IMG/VR virus record: IMGVR_UViG_3300002503_000014
Coordinates: 1 to 43,221 of that record
Direction: 5' to 3' (one strand)
From: a virus
DNA: 43,221 bases
Positions 33,451-40,457 of this stretch are shown piece after piece; the first letter of the stretch is position 1; every line of letters starts with the position of its first letter. The notes below the pieces were generated by a model. It did not search any database, was not told the DNA's origin, and saw nothing but the letters and a program-made list of their open reading frames with translations. Made by a program: the position numbers and the translations under genes.

Positions 33451-33964
33451 CTACGAAGAACAAATTGCAGCCCTAGCCCGAAAGATGGACAGGCTGGAAC
33501 AAATGCTACAATCACAGCCTAACTCTCGTTATGACCGACGCATCCCTGAATTGGCTACCAACTATGACGTGGAAGACTCTATTTTCCGCCCCACACTAAC
33601 AGGAAAGGCCACAGCAAATCTTACACTAACCACTGGCGCTCAAGCTGTTGTAGGCACCACCATCACATTATCTCCTGGTGGTATTTGGCTAATAACGGCT
33701 AGCTCATTAATGCGAGACAGTAGCGGTGCCACTGAAGCTAGAGAGGTTTACGTGGAGCTAAACATCTCTGGCGCGGGTCAGACACCCATAATGACCGGAA
33801 TCCTCGCTGAAGGGTGGATGGGCTTTACTACTGGAATGGCGTGGATTGTAACAGTAACCAATAATGAGGCTGCCCAATTGCGCTCGTGGAAGAGTGGTGG
33901 CACGCAATCCACAAGCATTATTGCCGCATCCACCCTAATTTCAGCAGTGTGGATAGCGCCTTAG
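33443..33964 (+). CDS. Short spike: coiled coil plus globular beta head
   Basis: 173 residues from TTG 33443, overlapping the preceding gene by 8 bases. The N-terminal coiled coil (EEQIAALARKMDRLEQML) probably trimerises. The rest is a beta-rich head (GGIWLITASSLMRDSSGAT, TQSTSIIAASTLISAVWI), resembling C1q/TNF-like heads found at fibre tips. Likely receptor-contacting; unproven. Confidence 0.65.
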   Translation: MPSYEEQIAALARKMDRLEQMLQSQPNSRYDRRIPELATNYDVEDSIFRPTLTGKATANLTLTTGAQAVVGTTITLSPGGIWLITASSLMRDSSGATEAREVYVELNISGAGQTPIMTGILAEGWMGFTTGMAWIVTVTNNEAAQLRSWKSGGTQSTSIIAASTLISAVWIAP

Positions 33965-33980
33965 AACCGTGGTATAACTT

Positions 33981-34754
33981 ATGAATGCTGATTACCCAGG
34001 AGCCATTGTCGTCGAGGCCGCTAACTACGGATACAGCGGCGCTTTCAATCGTCCTCGTGCTTGGGCCCTGCATACACCAGAAGAACTTGCTGATTCAGAC
34101 CCTCAGACCCCATACTATTTCCATAATACAACTAGAGAGGCGTCCACAACATACTTCGTATCCTACTTGGGCTTTGTGTTCCAGTGTGTGCCTGAGTCCG
34201 AAGGCGCTTACGCTAATGCTGTGGAGGGTAAACCTTACCCCAGTTGGGCAGACTCAACCATCAACCTGAACCTCCAAACACTATCTGTAGAAATAGAAGG
34301 ATTTGCCACTGATATTCACCTTACAATGCCACGGGGCTCTCCTCAGTGGAAGGCTCTAGTTGACCTTATGGCTCACCGATGCAAAGCCTTGGGAATACCA
34401 CCAGATAGAACATTTGGGCATTATGAGGTCAGTATATATCGGGGAGACCCAGGACAATTGGACATACCACAGTTAGTAGCGGACGTAGTAGCAAAGATGG
34501 AGGAAGATATGCCAAAACTAATTCATTGCATAGATGGTGGTAAAGTCTATGTCGTGGGAGAAGTTGGTAAGCGCCATATCGACGACCAAGCAGAACTGGG
34601 TATTTATATCAGACTGTTTGGTGCGTGGATGGATGTCTACCAAGCAGAGGCCGACATGATACCGGATGTCCCCAGTGTCACAGGAAATGCTGTAGATGTT
34701 GCATCTATAGCTAGCGCGGTTGCCAACGAACTAGCACGACGTATGGTGACGTAG
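33981..34754 (+). CDS. N-acetylmuramoyl-L-alanine amidase (endolysin)
   Basis: 257 residues. An amidase_2/T7-lysozyme-type zinc amidase that cuts the bond between the glycan and the peptide stem of peptidoglycan at lysis. Zinc and catalytic residues fit: H31 in AWALHTPEE, E104 in LSVEIEG, H147 in TFGHYEV, and D156 in GDPGQLD in place of the Cys seen in T7 lysozyme. A C-terminal 90-residue domain may bind the cell wall. No signal peptide, so export needs a holin. Last gene of the rightward arm. Confidence 0.88.
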   Translation: MNADYPGAIVVEAANYGYSGAFNRPRAWALHTPEELADSDPQTPYYFHNTTREASTTYFVSYLGFVFQCVPESEGAYANAVEGKPYPSWADSTINLNLQTLSVEIEGFATDIHLTMPRGSPQWKALVDLMAHRCKALGIPPDRTFGHYEVSIYRGDPGQLDIPQLVADVVAKMEEDMPKLIHCIDGGKVYVVGEVGKRHIDDQAELGIYIRLFGAWMDVYQAEADMIPDVPSVTGNAVDVASIASAVANELARRMVT

Positions 34755-34756
34755 AT

Positions 34757-34789
34757 AAAAAGAGCGGGAGGCTTATAAAAGACCCCCGC
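34757..34789 (-). terminator. Leftward intrinsic terminator after a very short leader
   Basis: On the minus strand an 11-bp stem with two mismatches (GCGGGGGTCTT against AAGCCTCCCGC), tetraloop TTAT, then CTC and TTTTT. On the plus strand it follows the amidase stop but lacks a T-run there. Confidence 0.7.
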
Positions 34790-34797
34790 GAATCACT
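34757..34797 (-). ncRNA. Predicted ~40-nt terminated RNA
   Basis: From the expected start of promoter 34832-34804 to the terminator. It contains AGTGATTCGCGGGGGTCTT, shared with the leader at 6161 apart from one base. No start codon or frame fits. It may be a small decoy or sponge RNA, or an attenuated leader of an otherwise antisense transcript. Confidence 0.4.
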
Positions 34798-34803
34798 AAT
34801 TCG

Positions 34804-34832
34804 ATTATACCACATTCAGAGGCGTTTGTCAA
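34804..34832 (-). promoter_or_regulatory. Leftward promoter without a downstream gene
   Basis: TTGACA (34832-34827), 17 bp, TATAAT (34809-34804) on the minus strand. Reads into the terminator at 34757-34789 and then antisense to the amidase. The surrounding 34833-34949 holds nothing else I can identify. Confidence 0.88.
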
Positions 34833-34949
34833 GCCCCCTGGCGATAAATCTTTGACAAGGCATAGATTAGGAACAACGGTGCTACTGCCAGCGGTGCCCA
34901 CCACTGCCCGTTCATACCCGCCACTGCTGCAACGGACAGTACATAGAAT

Positions 34950-35120
34950 CTAAGCACGGTAGATTACCTTAAAATACCCCCCGCCCGTGCTCTCCAAAGC
35001 TTCTTCTCTCTCCTTCTTTTCCAAATAGTGCTCGCAGAACTTAATGTGCCGTTTGTTTCGTCTCTGACAAGGCAAGATATGGCCGTTGTAGTTTGTCCCT
35101 TTATGTCTTTTCCACTGCAT
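34950..35120 (-). CDS. Small basic protein coupled to ribonucleotide reductase
   Basis: 56 residues from ATG 35120, overlapping the reductase stop as TAATG. MQWKRHKGTNYNGHILP, then a Cys-containing basic region (CQRRNKRHIKFCEHYLEKK) and an acidic/Gly end. Two cysteines and two histidines could bind a metal. Coupling to the reductase suggests a related role, or just co-expression. No family recognised. Confidence 0.65.
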   Translation of the reverse strand: MQWKRHKGTNYNGHILPCQRRNKRHIKFCEHYLEKKEREEALESTGGGYFKVIYRA

Positions 35121-36694
35121 TAAGAACAACCTCCTCCACAATCAGGACACATAAAGCATGTACCGTCAGGCACCGACTCACTATGGTTACAAGCGGAGAT
35201 AGACTCATCTACCTTGGCCCGAAGAACCTGCTTCTCCCTACACCCATCACGGAACACTGTGACACCCTTGCAGCCTCTTGCCCATGCACGCTTATACGAG
35301 TTTAGTACATCATCTACTGTCGCAGCGTTGGGCATATTGATAGTCTTCGATACGGACTGGTCAACATGCTTTTGAAAGATAGCTTGGTGTTCTAGGTGCC
35401 ACTTCCAATCTATCTCATGCGCTGTCTTAGGTCGAAACTCCGAGAATTTCAGTGTTGGGTTAATCTGCTCGTGCAACTGTGTACCGTCACCCATAGTCCG
35501 AACCCAAGAGTCAGAGAAATGTGGCTCAATCCCTGCGGAGCAACCAGCAAGCAGCGAGATGCTGCCAGTTGGTGCAATAGCTGTCCTACACGCATTACGA
35601 TAAAGAGTCCTCGTCTCCCCTTTGTAAGCAGGGGCAGGGCCCCGAACTCTGGCAAGACTAGCACTCGTTGAATCAGCCACCTTCTGTACTGTTGACATAA
35701 CCTTACCCGCCAAGTCCAAAGCAGTCTGACTATCATACGGTATTCTCAACTGCGCCAACATATCGGCCCAACCCATCACACCAAGGCCGAGCTTCCTAGT
35801 CAGACGCACAGCCTCGGTTATATCTTCGTGAGGGAACTGGTTATGCTCAAGTATGTCATCGAGGAACTGAATAGCCGTGGCAACCGTGGCCTGTAGTTCA
35901 GTAAACTTGACACGACCATCATCAGCAAACTTGGACAAGTTTATACTGCCCAAGTTACACGCCTCATTGTCCAGAAGGGGAATCTCACCGCACGGGTTAG
36001 TGCCTGTAAGTTTGCCCAACCACGGCGTAGGATTATCTCTTTCCGCAGCATCAATGAAATAACACCCTGGGTCTCCAGTTGCCCACGCTACCTCGGCCAT
36101 AAGACCAAGTAACTTCTCGGCCTGTGTGCCCCCCACCATCACCTCTTCCATGAACTTGTCTGTTAGTGCAACAGAAACATTGAAAGTCCGAAGACCATCG
36201 GGATTCACGGCCTTCATAGTGATAAACTCTTCAACATCAGGATGGTCACAGGATATGATAGCCATCTGTGCGGCCTCTCGCTTGCCCGACTGGGTGACAA
36301 CTTCGCCCAACGAGTTGAACATCCTGATAAATCCCACAGGGCCACCAGCGGTATTACCCGTGCCCAACACTGGGGCACCCTTGCCTCGCACTTCGGACAA
36401 CACATACCCCACACCCCCTCCCCATTTCTGCACCAGCGCAGCTTTCTTTGCCACGTCCATGATACCAATCATGTCATCAGGAACGTCGAACTTGAAACAA
36501 GCGGACAGTGTACCTCTGCCTGTACCAGCATTGAAAAGGGTTGGACTGTTAGGGAGAAATTCTAAGTCTCGCATCATGCGATAGTAACTTGGATTGCCGA
36601 AGCTGACTCGTTGCAGCATCTCATCGGGTGTCTCTCTCTCCATGAGATACCGTTTTTGGAGCACTAGCAAAGCATTGCCGTTGAAGTTGGACAC
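35120..36694 (-). CDS. nrdJ: Class II (B12-dependent) ribonucleotide reductase
   Basis: 524 residues from GTG 36694 behind AAAGGATAACT. Catalyses ribonucleotide to deoxyribonucleotide reduction with adenosylcobalamin. Seen: the first active-site Cys in TLSACFKFD, the core TNPCGEIPLL with Asn, Cys and Glu of the class I/II active site, GSINLSKF, and the C-terminal redox tail CFMCPDCGGGC. There is no N-terminal ATP-cone. The protein is at the short end for class II enzymes. Own promoter at 36757-36785. Confidence 0.92.
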   Translation of the reverse strand: MSNFNGNALLVLQKRYLMERETPDEMLQRVSFGNPSYYRMMRDLEFLPNSPTLFNAGTGRGTLSACFKFDVPDDMIGIMDVAKKAALVQKWGGGVGYVLSEVRGKGAPVLGTGNTAGGPVGFIRMFNSLGEVVTQSGKREAAQMAIISCDHPDVEEFITMKAVNPDGLRTFNVSVALTDKFMEEVMVGGTQAEKLLGLMAEVAWATGDPGCYFIDAAERDNPTPWLGKLTGTNPCGEIPLLDNEACNLGSINLSKFADDGRVKFTELQATVATAIQFLDDILEHNQFPHEDITEAVRLTRKLGLGVMGWADMLAQLRIPYDSQTALDLAGKVMSTVQKVADSTSASLARVRGPAPAYKGETRTLYRNACRTAIAPTGSISLLAGCSAGIEPHFSDSWVRTMGDGTQLHEQINPTLKFSEFRPKTAHEIDWKWHLEHQAIFQKHVDQSVSKTINMPNAATVDDVLNSYKRAWARGCKGVTVFRDGCREKQVLRAKVDESISACNHSESVPDGTCFMCPDCGGGCS

Positions 36695-36756
36695 GGGTAC
36701 AGTTATCCTTTCGATAAACTATTAGGCTATTGGCTCTCCGAGCGGGGGAGGACTCT

Positions 36757-36785
36757 ATTATACACCATCCCTCGTTGTTTGTCAA
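36757..36785 (-). promoter_or_regulatory. Promoter for ribonucleotide reductase
   Basis: TTGACA (36785-36780), 17 bp, TATAAT (36762-36757) on the minus strand; start near 36750. The leader contains CCTCCCCCGCTC, complementary to the GCGGGGG of the other leaders. Confidence 0.9.
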
Positions 36786-36907
36786 GGGGTGGGGCCTACC
36801 ACTCTCCTACCACCCACCCTTCGCCTCTGCTTCTCCTCAGTCACCATTAGACTGCCTCAAGGCGTCACCAATACACAGAAGCGGTTTGATAGGCCCCGAT
36901 ATTTATC

Positions 36908-36985
36908 TGGAGTAGGGGATGGGACTCGAACCCACAACTTGCTGAGTCACAGTCAGCCGGTCTACCATTTGACCGCTACCCCTAC
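36908..36985 (-). tRNA. tRNA-His (GTG), atypical
   Basis: 78 nt including an encoded CCA. Acceptor GTAGGGG/CCCCTAC, anticodon arm GCTGA-CTGTGAC-TCAGC with anticodon GTG, T arm GTGGG-TTCGAGT-CCCAT. The D arm is unusual (5-bp stem CGGTC/GACCG with loop AAATGGTA). Histidine tRNAs normally carry G at -1 and C73; here these are A and T, so charging by the host enzyme is uncertain. Begins 4 nt after the tmRNA-like RNA. Confidence 0.8.
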
Positions 36986-36989
36986 TTTT

Positions 36990-37071
36990 TGGTGGAGCCG
37001 GTGGGTGTCGAACCCACGTCCTGAGTACGTCCTTTTCAGGCTTTACTACTCAGTCGAACCCTCGCGGCCCC
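36990..37071 (-). ncRNA. Minimal tmRNA-like RNA lacking the messenger domain
   Basis: 82 nt. Acceptor GGGGCCG/CGGCTCC with the G3-T70 pair that defines alanine identity, A73 and an encoded CCA. The D-loop analogue reads GAGGGTTCGAC, as in tmRNA 5' ends, and the T arm is GTGGG-TTCGACA-CCCAC after GGAC, as in tmRNA 3' ends. In between, a 7-bp P2-like helix (CTGAGTA/TACTCAG) is closed by a short hairpin instead of the tag reading frame and pseudoknots. It does not fold as a normal tRNA: no proper D arm or anticodon stem. Starts one base after the stop of the upstream gene. Confidence 0.75.
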
Positions 37072-37072
37072 A

Positions 37073-37378
37073 TTAATAACTAGCGTAGTTACTCCACTTC
37101 GTAATATACTCGTTAGGAACTCGTTTCCTCACTCCTGGTCTTTTGCCGTAAGCAGGCTTTTTCCAGTAGCAGTCCCCGCACACCGACACCCACCTCCACG
37201 CTGTCAGATTTTGCTTATCCGCTTCTGCAGAATCGACGGTGATGGCTGCCTGCCACTGCACCATGGGGCCGACGAACTCCTTGCCGCAGCAATAGCATTG
37301 TTCAGGGGGGGTGGTTCGTTGGTGCTTACCTCCACGGTTCATGTCTTTTATCCATTCCTTTTCCTCCTCTTGGGACAT
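37073..37378 (-). CDS. Cys4 zinc-finger protein
   Basis: About 101 residues if ATG 37378 is used; the frame stays open to 37462 but that start overlaps the HNH gene and lacks a ribosome site. CYCCGKEF and CGDCYW form a likely zinc site with a Trp-rich strand between them, followed by a basic tail (KRPGVRKRVP). The 5' end may have been changed by insertion of the HNH gene. Ends one base before the tmRNA-like RNA. Function unknown. Confidence 0.6.
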   Translation of the reverse strand: MSQEEEKEWIKDMNRGGKHQRTTPPEQCYCCGKEFVGPMVQWQAAITVDSAEADKQNLTAWRWVSVCGDCYWKKPAYGKRPGVRKRVPNEYITKWSNYASY

Positions 37379-37440
37379 AGTGGGATGAGTATGTAGTTCT
37401 TTAGTACATTGTCCACGAGTAAGAGTACACTTTCCAATTA

Positions 37441-37962
37441 CTATTCTATAAAACATTGGCAAGTAGGGCAGTGACGAACTTTATTATGAGTTTGTGTTTC
37501 CATCGTTGCCCACCTAATGTTACTTGGTTCATAATTACCCTGCCCATCTATGCGGTCTAGTCCTCCATCCGCCCAATCTGGTCTCCACCCTACATCAGAA
37601 AGGAAATTCGCAAAGCCGTTTTTTCCAAGCCAGCTATCGCAGACTATGATTCCTCGCCCACCATAATGATGATAGGCAGGGTCGTTTGTCCTGTAGCATC
37701 TCGACCTCATACTTATCCAAGTATGATATTCTGTTGAAGTAGTTAATCCATGTTTGACAGCGAGGTTAATAGTAGGGTTTCCATGTCTGCGTATTCTCAT
37801 GTGATGCTTGCTGCAATAACCATCGCAGAACGCTTTCTCTAGACATTTTTCAATCTTGCAAAGAGGGCGACACTCGCGGGTACAAAATCTTTGATTATGT
37901 ATATTTGGGGTAAAGTCTATTCCACATGACTCACAGCTTTTATTAGCATATTCTTTCCCCAT
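37441..37962 (-). CDS. HNH-type homing endonuclease with N-terminal zinc fingers
   Basis: 173 residues. The N-terminus has CESCG and FCTRECRPLC-type knuckles and YCSKHHMRIRRHG. The C-terminus carries the pattern of common phage HNH nucleases: HTWISMRSRCYRTNDPAYHH, YGGRGIIVCDSWL, LDRIDGQGNYEPSNIRWAT. A free-standing gene between exonuclease and zinc-finger genes, without a ribosome site of its own. Likely a mobile homing enzyme that cuts alleles lacking it. Confidence 0.85.
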   Translation of the reverse strand: MGKEYANKSCESCGIDFTPNIHNQRFCTRECRPLCKIEKCLEKAFCDGYCSKHHMRIRRHGNPTINLAVKHGLTTSTEYHTWISMRSRCYRTNDPAYHHYGGRGIIVCDSWLGKNGFANFLSDVGWRPDWADGGLDRIDGQGNYEPSNIRWATMETQTHNKVRHCPTCQCFIE

Positions 37963-37964
37963 GT

Positions 37965-38708
37965 CTAGTATACCCTCAACGGCGTCGCGCCAAGATTCCT
38001 GAACTTCACCAGATACTCGAATATCCGCTCAAGCTCCTCCACATCCTTCTGGCAGTGGTCAACAATATATTTCATGGCCGTGCTATTGCCCTTCATTGCA
38101 GCGTTCCACACAGAGCCGATAAGACGCGTCTTGTTTGATTCACCCAGGAGTGTTTCTCCGACGGCCTGTTGACGGTTGCTATGCATAGCCAGTTGGCTCC
38201 GTGCCGTATAGTACAAGTCCACATGTCGAATGTGAGATAATGGCGCGTGACCTGATACGAGCAGTCTTGTTTGCAGAAAGGGCAAATCAAAGCCAGTTCC
38301 ATACCATGTGATGATGTAGTCATATTTCATCAACTCCTCACGGATTCTGTCCGCCACTGTTCCGTCCCCTTGTCGTCCCGCAACGAATGTCTTTGTGTTT
38401 CCACCGACATTCTTAACACATCCGCAAAGAATTTCTCCGATACTCGCGTTGAGGTTGGAAGTCTCAAGGTCAAAAGTAGCGAAAGATTTGTTCTCCAATA
38501 TCCACGCGTTTTTCGCCTTGTTCTCCTCTGCACGGAGCAGCTTCTTTGTCTCCTGTGCCTGCCATGTCTGCTCATCATATAGTGGTTCCTCTGTCACTGC
38601 CTGTCGGCGTACATTCTCCATGTGCCGCTTGCATTTCTGCGAACAGTAGGTTTGGTTGTGTACTTGAGGCTCAAACGCAACCGAGCACTCATTACTTTGA
38701 CAAATCAT
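37965..38708 (-). CDS. DnaQ/YprB-like 3'-5' exonuclease with zinc ribbon
   Basis: 247 residues from ATG 38708 behind GCGGAGGAACTGC. Residues 3-26 hold two Cys pairs (CQSNEC, CSQKC), then a charged helical linker. The exonuclease core has the RNase H-like acidic set: FATFDLETSN, YDYIITWYGTGFDLPFL, HVDLYY and HCQKDVEELE. Degrades single strands or proofreads; no polymerase is fused to it. Overlaps the nucleotidase gene by 17 bases. Confidence 0.85.
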   Translation of the reverse strand: MICQSNECSVAFEPQVHNQTYCSQKCKRHMENVRRQAVTEEPLYDEQTWQAQETKKLLRAEENKAKNAWILENKSFATFDLETSNLNASIGEILCGCVKNVGGNTKTFVAGRQGDGTVADRIREELMKYDYIITWYGTGFDLPFLQTRLLVSGHAPLSHIRHVDLYYTARSQLAMHSNRQQAVGETLLGESNKTRLIGSVWNAAMKGNSTAMKYIVDHCQKDVEELERIFEYLVKFRNLGATPLRVY

Positions 38709-39294
38709 GCAGTTCCTCCGCGACCTTCAACGCCCGCTCCAAATTAAACACTCGATGTAGACCTGGCTGCTTAGGGAGATGGACGTTGTATTGGTACGTT
38801 GGCATCACAACCTGGATACCGCTGTCCAATAACTCCTGTGCGTACTTCGGGCTGTCATCTATCATCACGTTAATCTTCAGCAGCTTGCAGTGTTCGGATT
38901 TCTCTTCACCCTTCTTCACCCGTATGATGAAAGCATTGGGCATCCCATAGTTCTCCAACCACTGATGAGTCTGCTTGGCAGAATTGCCGCCGTCTCTCCT
39001 CGTGATGAACACGATAGGGTGCTTGTTGTATATCTCTCGTAGATAATCCATGTTGTACAGGGGCTCAACACCTAGCCAAAAATTGCCATTGTCCAGTGTG
39101 AGTATGGACTTCCACGTTGCCTCTATTATCCCACTATGTGCGTACCACTCATCCCACTTCCACGATTCCACATCCATGTAATCGACAATCGGTGCCTCAT
39201 CGGGGAATAATCTATTTGCGCGGGTGGAGAACGCCTTGACAAAGTTACAAACTACTCCGTCCATGTCGCAGCCTATGATACTCAAGGCTTCCAC
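38692..39294 (-). CDS. HAD-family 5'(3')-deoxyribonucleotidase
   Basis: 200 residues from GTG 39294. HAD motif I CDMDGVVCNF gives D10 as nucleophile and D12 as acid; motif II is in IVFITRRDG; motif III/IV in KINVMIDDSPKYA. Dephosphorylates deoxynucleoside monophosphates and so affects nucleotide pools, fitting the reductase downstream. The start overlaps the end of a LAGLIDADG gene, so the original start context may have been remodelled by that insertion. Confidence 0.85.
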   Translation of the reverse strand: MEALSIIGCDMDGVVCNFVKAFSTRANRLFPDEAPIVDYMDVESWKWDEWYAHSGIIEATWKSILTLDNGNFWLGVEPLYNMDYLREIYNKHPIVFITRRDGGNSAKQTHQWLENYGMPNAFIIRVKKGEEKSEHCKLLKINVMIDDSPKYAQELLDSGIQVVMPTYQYNVHLPKQPGLHRVFNLERALKVAEELHDLSK

Positions 39295-39716
39295 CTTCTT
39301 TGTGCTTCCTTAAATTTCAAGTAATAATTTTCTTGCGTACTTAACATCTCCTCAGTTCTTCCTCTGCCACCTGGATTAGAGGGACAGTCTTGTCTATATT
39401 GTAAGGCTAACTCAAATAAATGCTTCTTGATGAAAAGAGAAGGAGAGATATGACTAAAAAATCTATCCAAATCGTTAGAGATTACTCTCCAAACACCACA
39501 CCCATCCTTACGTATACCAACGGTACCCCCATAAAGTAACTTAGTGCTCTCCAGAAGAGGAATACATCTGTTAGTTATTTGTCCCACAAGACTATACGTT
39601 GGCTTTCCGCTAGTGCTTCCGGTCATGGATTTATATAAGGATAGACTACCTTCTCCATCGAAAATCCCAGCAAGATAAGCTACTCCAAAAAACTGTGGTT
39701 TGTTTTCATGCTCCAT
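39282..39716 (-). CDS. LAGLIDADG-type homing endonuclease
   Basis: 144 residues from ATG 39716. Motif VAYLAGIFDGEGSLSLYKS with the acidic end, then beta strands (YSLVGQITNRCIPLLES) and a Tyr/Lys-rich C-terminus. A single motif, so probably dimeric. Overlaps the ERCC4 nuclease gene (36 bases) and the nucleotidase gene (13 bases), consistent with insertion into a tightly packed operon. Confidence 0.85.
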   Translation of the reverse strand: MEHENKPQFFGVAYLAGIFDGEGSLSLYKSMTGSTSGKPTYSLVGQITNRCIPLLESTKLLYGGTVGIRKDGCGVWRVISNDLDRFFSHISPSLFIKKHLFELALQYRQDCPSNPGGRGRTEEMLSTQENYYLKFKEAQRRWKP

Positions 39717-40186
39717 TTATACAGTGCATCCAATCTGTGTGCTAACATTCCCTGTAGACAGTGTGCCACGCGGACTGTACCTTGACAGGAGACGAGGAGA
39801 TTGTCGAAATCGATGTCACCCCAAGGCTCGTAGCCTGGGCGCTTGTATTCTTTTCTGTGGTCGATGAGAAGGATTGGGAACGCTCCTCCTTCCACTGCTT
39901 TGCGAAGTCGCCCAAGTTGCGAAGATAAGCGCGAAAGGTCTCTCGCATCTGCGGGTGTTTTCCGTTCGACAATAACGAGTCCGAGTTTAGAATTCCATCT
40001 ATAATCTCCAAGTGGGATTCTCTCGGTGACTGTTGCATACCCCATCCCGTTGAGGAGAAGTTGTGTAAGCCGGTCAAGGTCTTCTCTGTCGTCGATGGTG
40101 ATGATACGCTCGCGCCTTTGGCGTAGTAGCTTGCCCCCATAGTTGAAAGCCTCTCCTGCAATCTCTTTCTTTTGTTTTCCATTCAC
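39680..40186 (-). CDS. ERCC4/XPF-type nuclease
   Basis: 168 residues from GTG 40186 behind AAGGAG. The catalytic pattern GDY (60-62) followed by ERKTPAD (74-80) is the GDxnERKx3D signature of XPF/Mus81-type structure-specific nucleases; IDDRE (31-35) supplies the N-terminal acid. Probably resolves branched DNA in replication or recombination. The C-terminal residues overlap a homing endonuclease and may not be native. Confidence 0.87.
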   Translation of the reverse strand: MNGKQKKEIAGEAFNYGGKLLRQRRERIITIDDREDLDRLTQLLLNGMGYATVTERIPLGDYRWNSKLGLVIVERKTPADARDLSRLSSQLGRLRKAVEGGAFPILLIDHRKEYKRPGYEPWGDIDFDNLLVSCQGTVRVAHCLQGMLAHRLDALYKWSMKTNHSFLE

Positions 40187-40377
40187 GTCACTCTCCTTGG
40201 TCTGAACGTGTAAGCAAGAGCCGAGCCAGGTATCTCGTACTTTCCTTCTTCTGCGTTAATAATTATTGTATATTGTGTTCTCTGAAACCTGAATAAGTCG
40301 GCTACTATCACCTTACCTGTGGTCAGGTGTACTTCTATTTGTTCGGCTGGTTTTCGTTCTTCTTCTTCGTCTCTCAT
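40183..40377 (-). CDS. Small hypothetical protein, 64 aa
   Basis: ATG 40377 follows GATAGGAGAGTA and lies in a TAATG overlap. MRDEEEERKPAEQIEVHL, then beta strands (GKVIVADLFRFQRTQYTIII) and a basic end. Looks like a small SH3- or PilZ-like beta barrel in outline; no family recognised. Overlaps the ERCC4 gene start. Confidence 0.7.
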   Translation of the reverse strand: MRDEEEERKPAEQIEVHLTTGKVIVADLFRFQRTQYTIIINAEEGKYEIPGSALAYTFRPRRVT

Positions 40378-40457
40378 TACTCTCCTATCGGGGGCAGTAG
40401 CACACGCACTGTGAGGAATATAAGCCAGATAAACATTGCTCCAACTATGAAATCCAT
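40377..40457 (-). CDS. Membrane micropeptide, 26 aa
   Basis: MDFIVGAMFIWLIFLTVRVL then LPPIGE and stop. A single hydrophobic helix. Its start overlaps the stop of the annealing-protein gene (TAATG) and its stop overlaps the start of the next gene (TAATG), and GGAGAAGTA stands before it. The exact couplings on both sides argue for a real gene; function unknown. Confidence 0.6.
   Translation of the reverse strand: MDFIVGAMFIWLIFLTVRVLLPPIGE

Noticed and set aside
34852-34880. TTGACA at 34852 as an additional rightward promoter
   Set aside because: No -10 box at 15-19 bp spacing.
36790-36852. 21-codon Arg-rich frame upstream of the reductase promoter
   Set aside because: Low complexity, ends inside the -35 box, no coupling to other genes.
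37030-37045. Reading the 82-nt RNA as tRNA-Phe because of a CTGAAAA loop
   Set aside because: The bases on either side of that loop do not form an anticodon stem, there is no D arm, and the loop closes on a 7-bp helix in tmRNA P2 position.
37050-37077. Short frame ATG GGG CCG ... TGA (7 codons) at the 5' end of the tmRNA-like RNA
   Set aside because: It lies in the acceptor and D-loop region, has no ribosome site and would be destroyed by processing.
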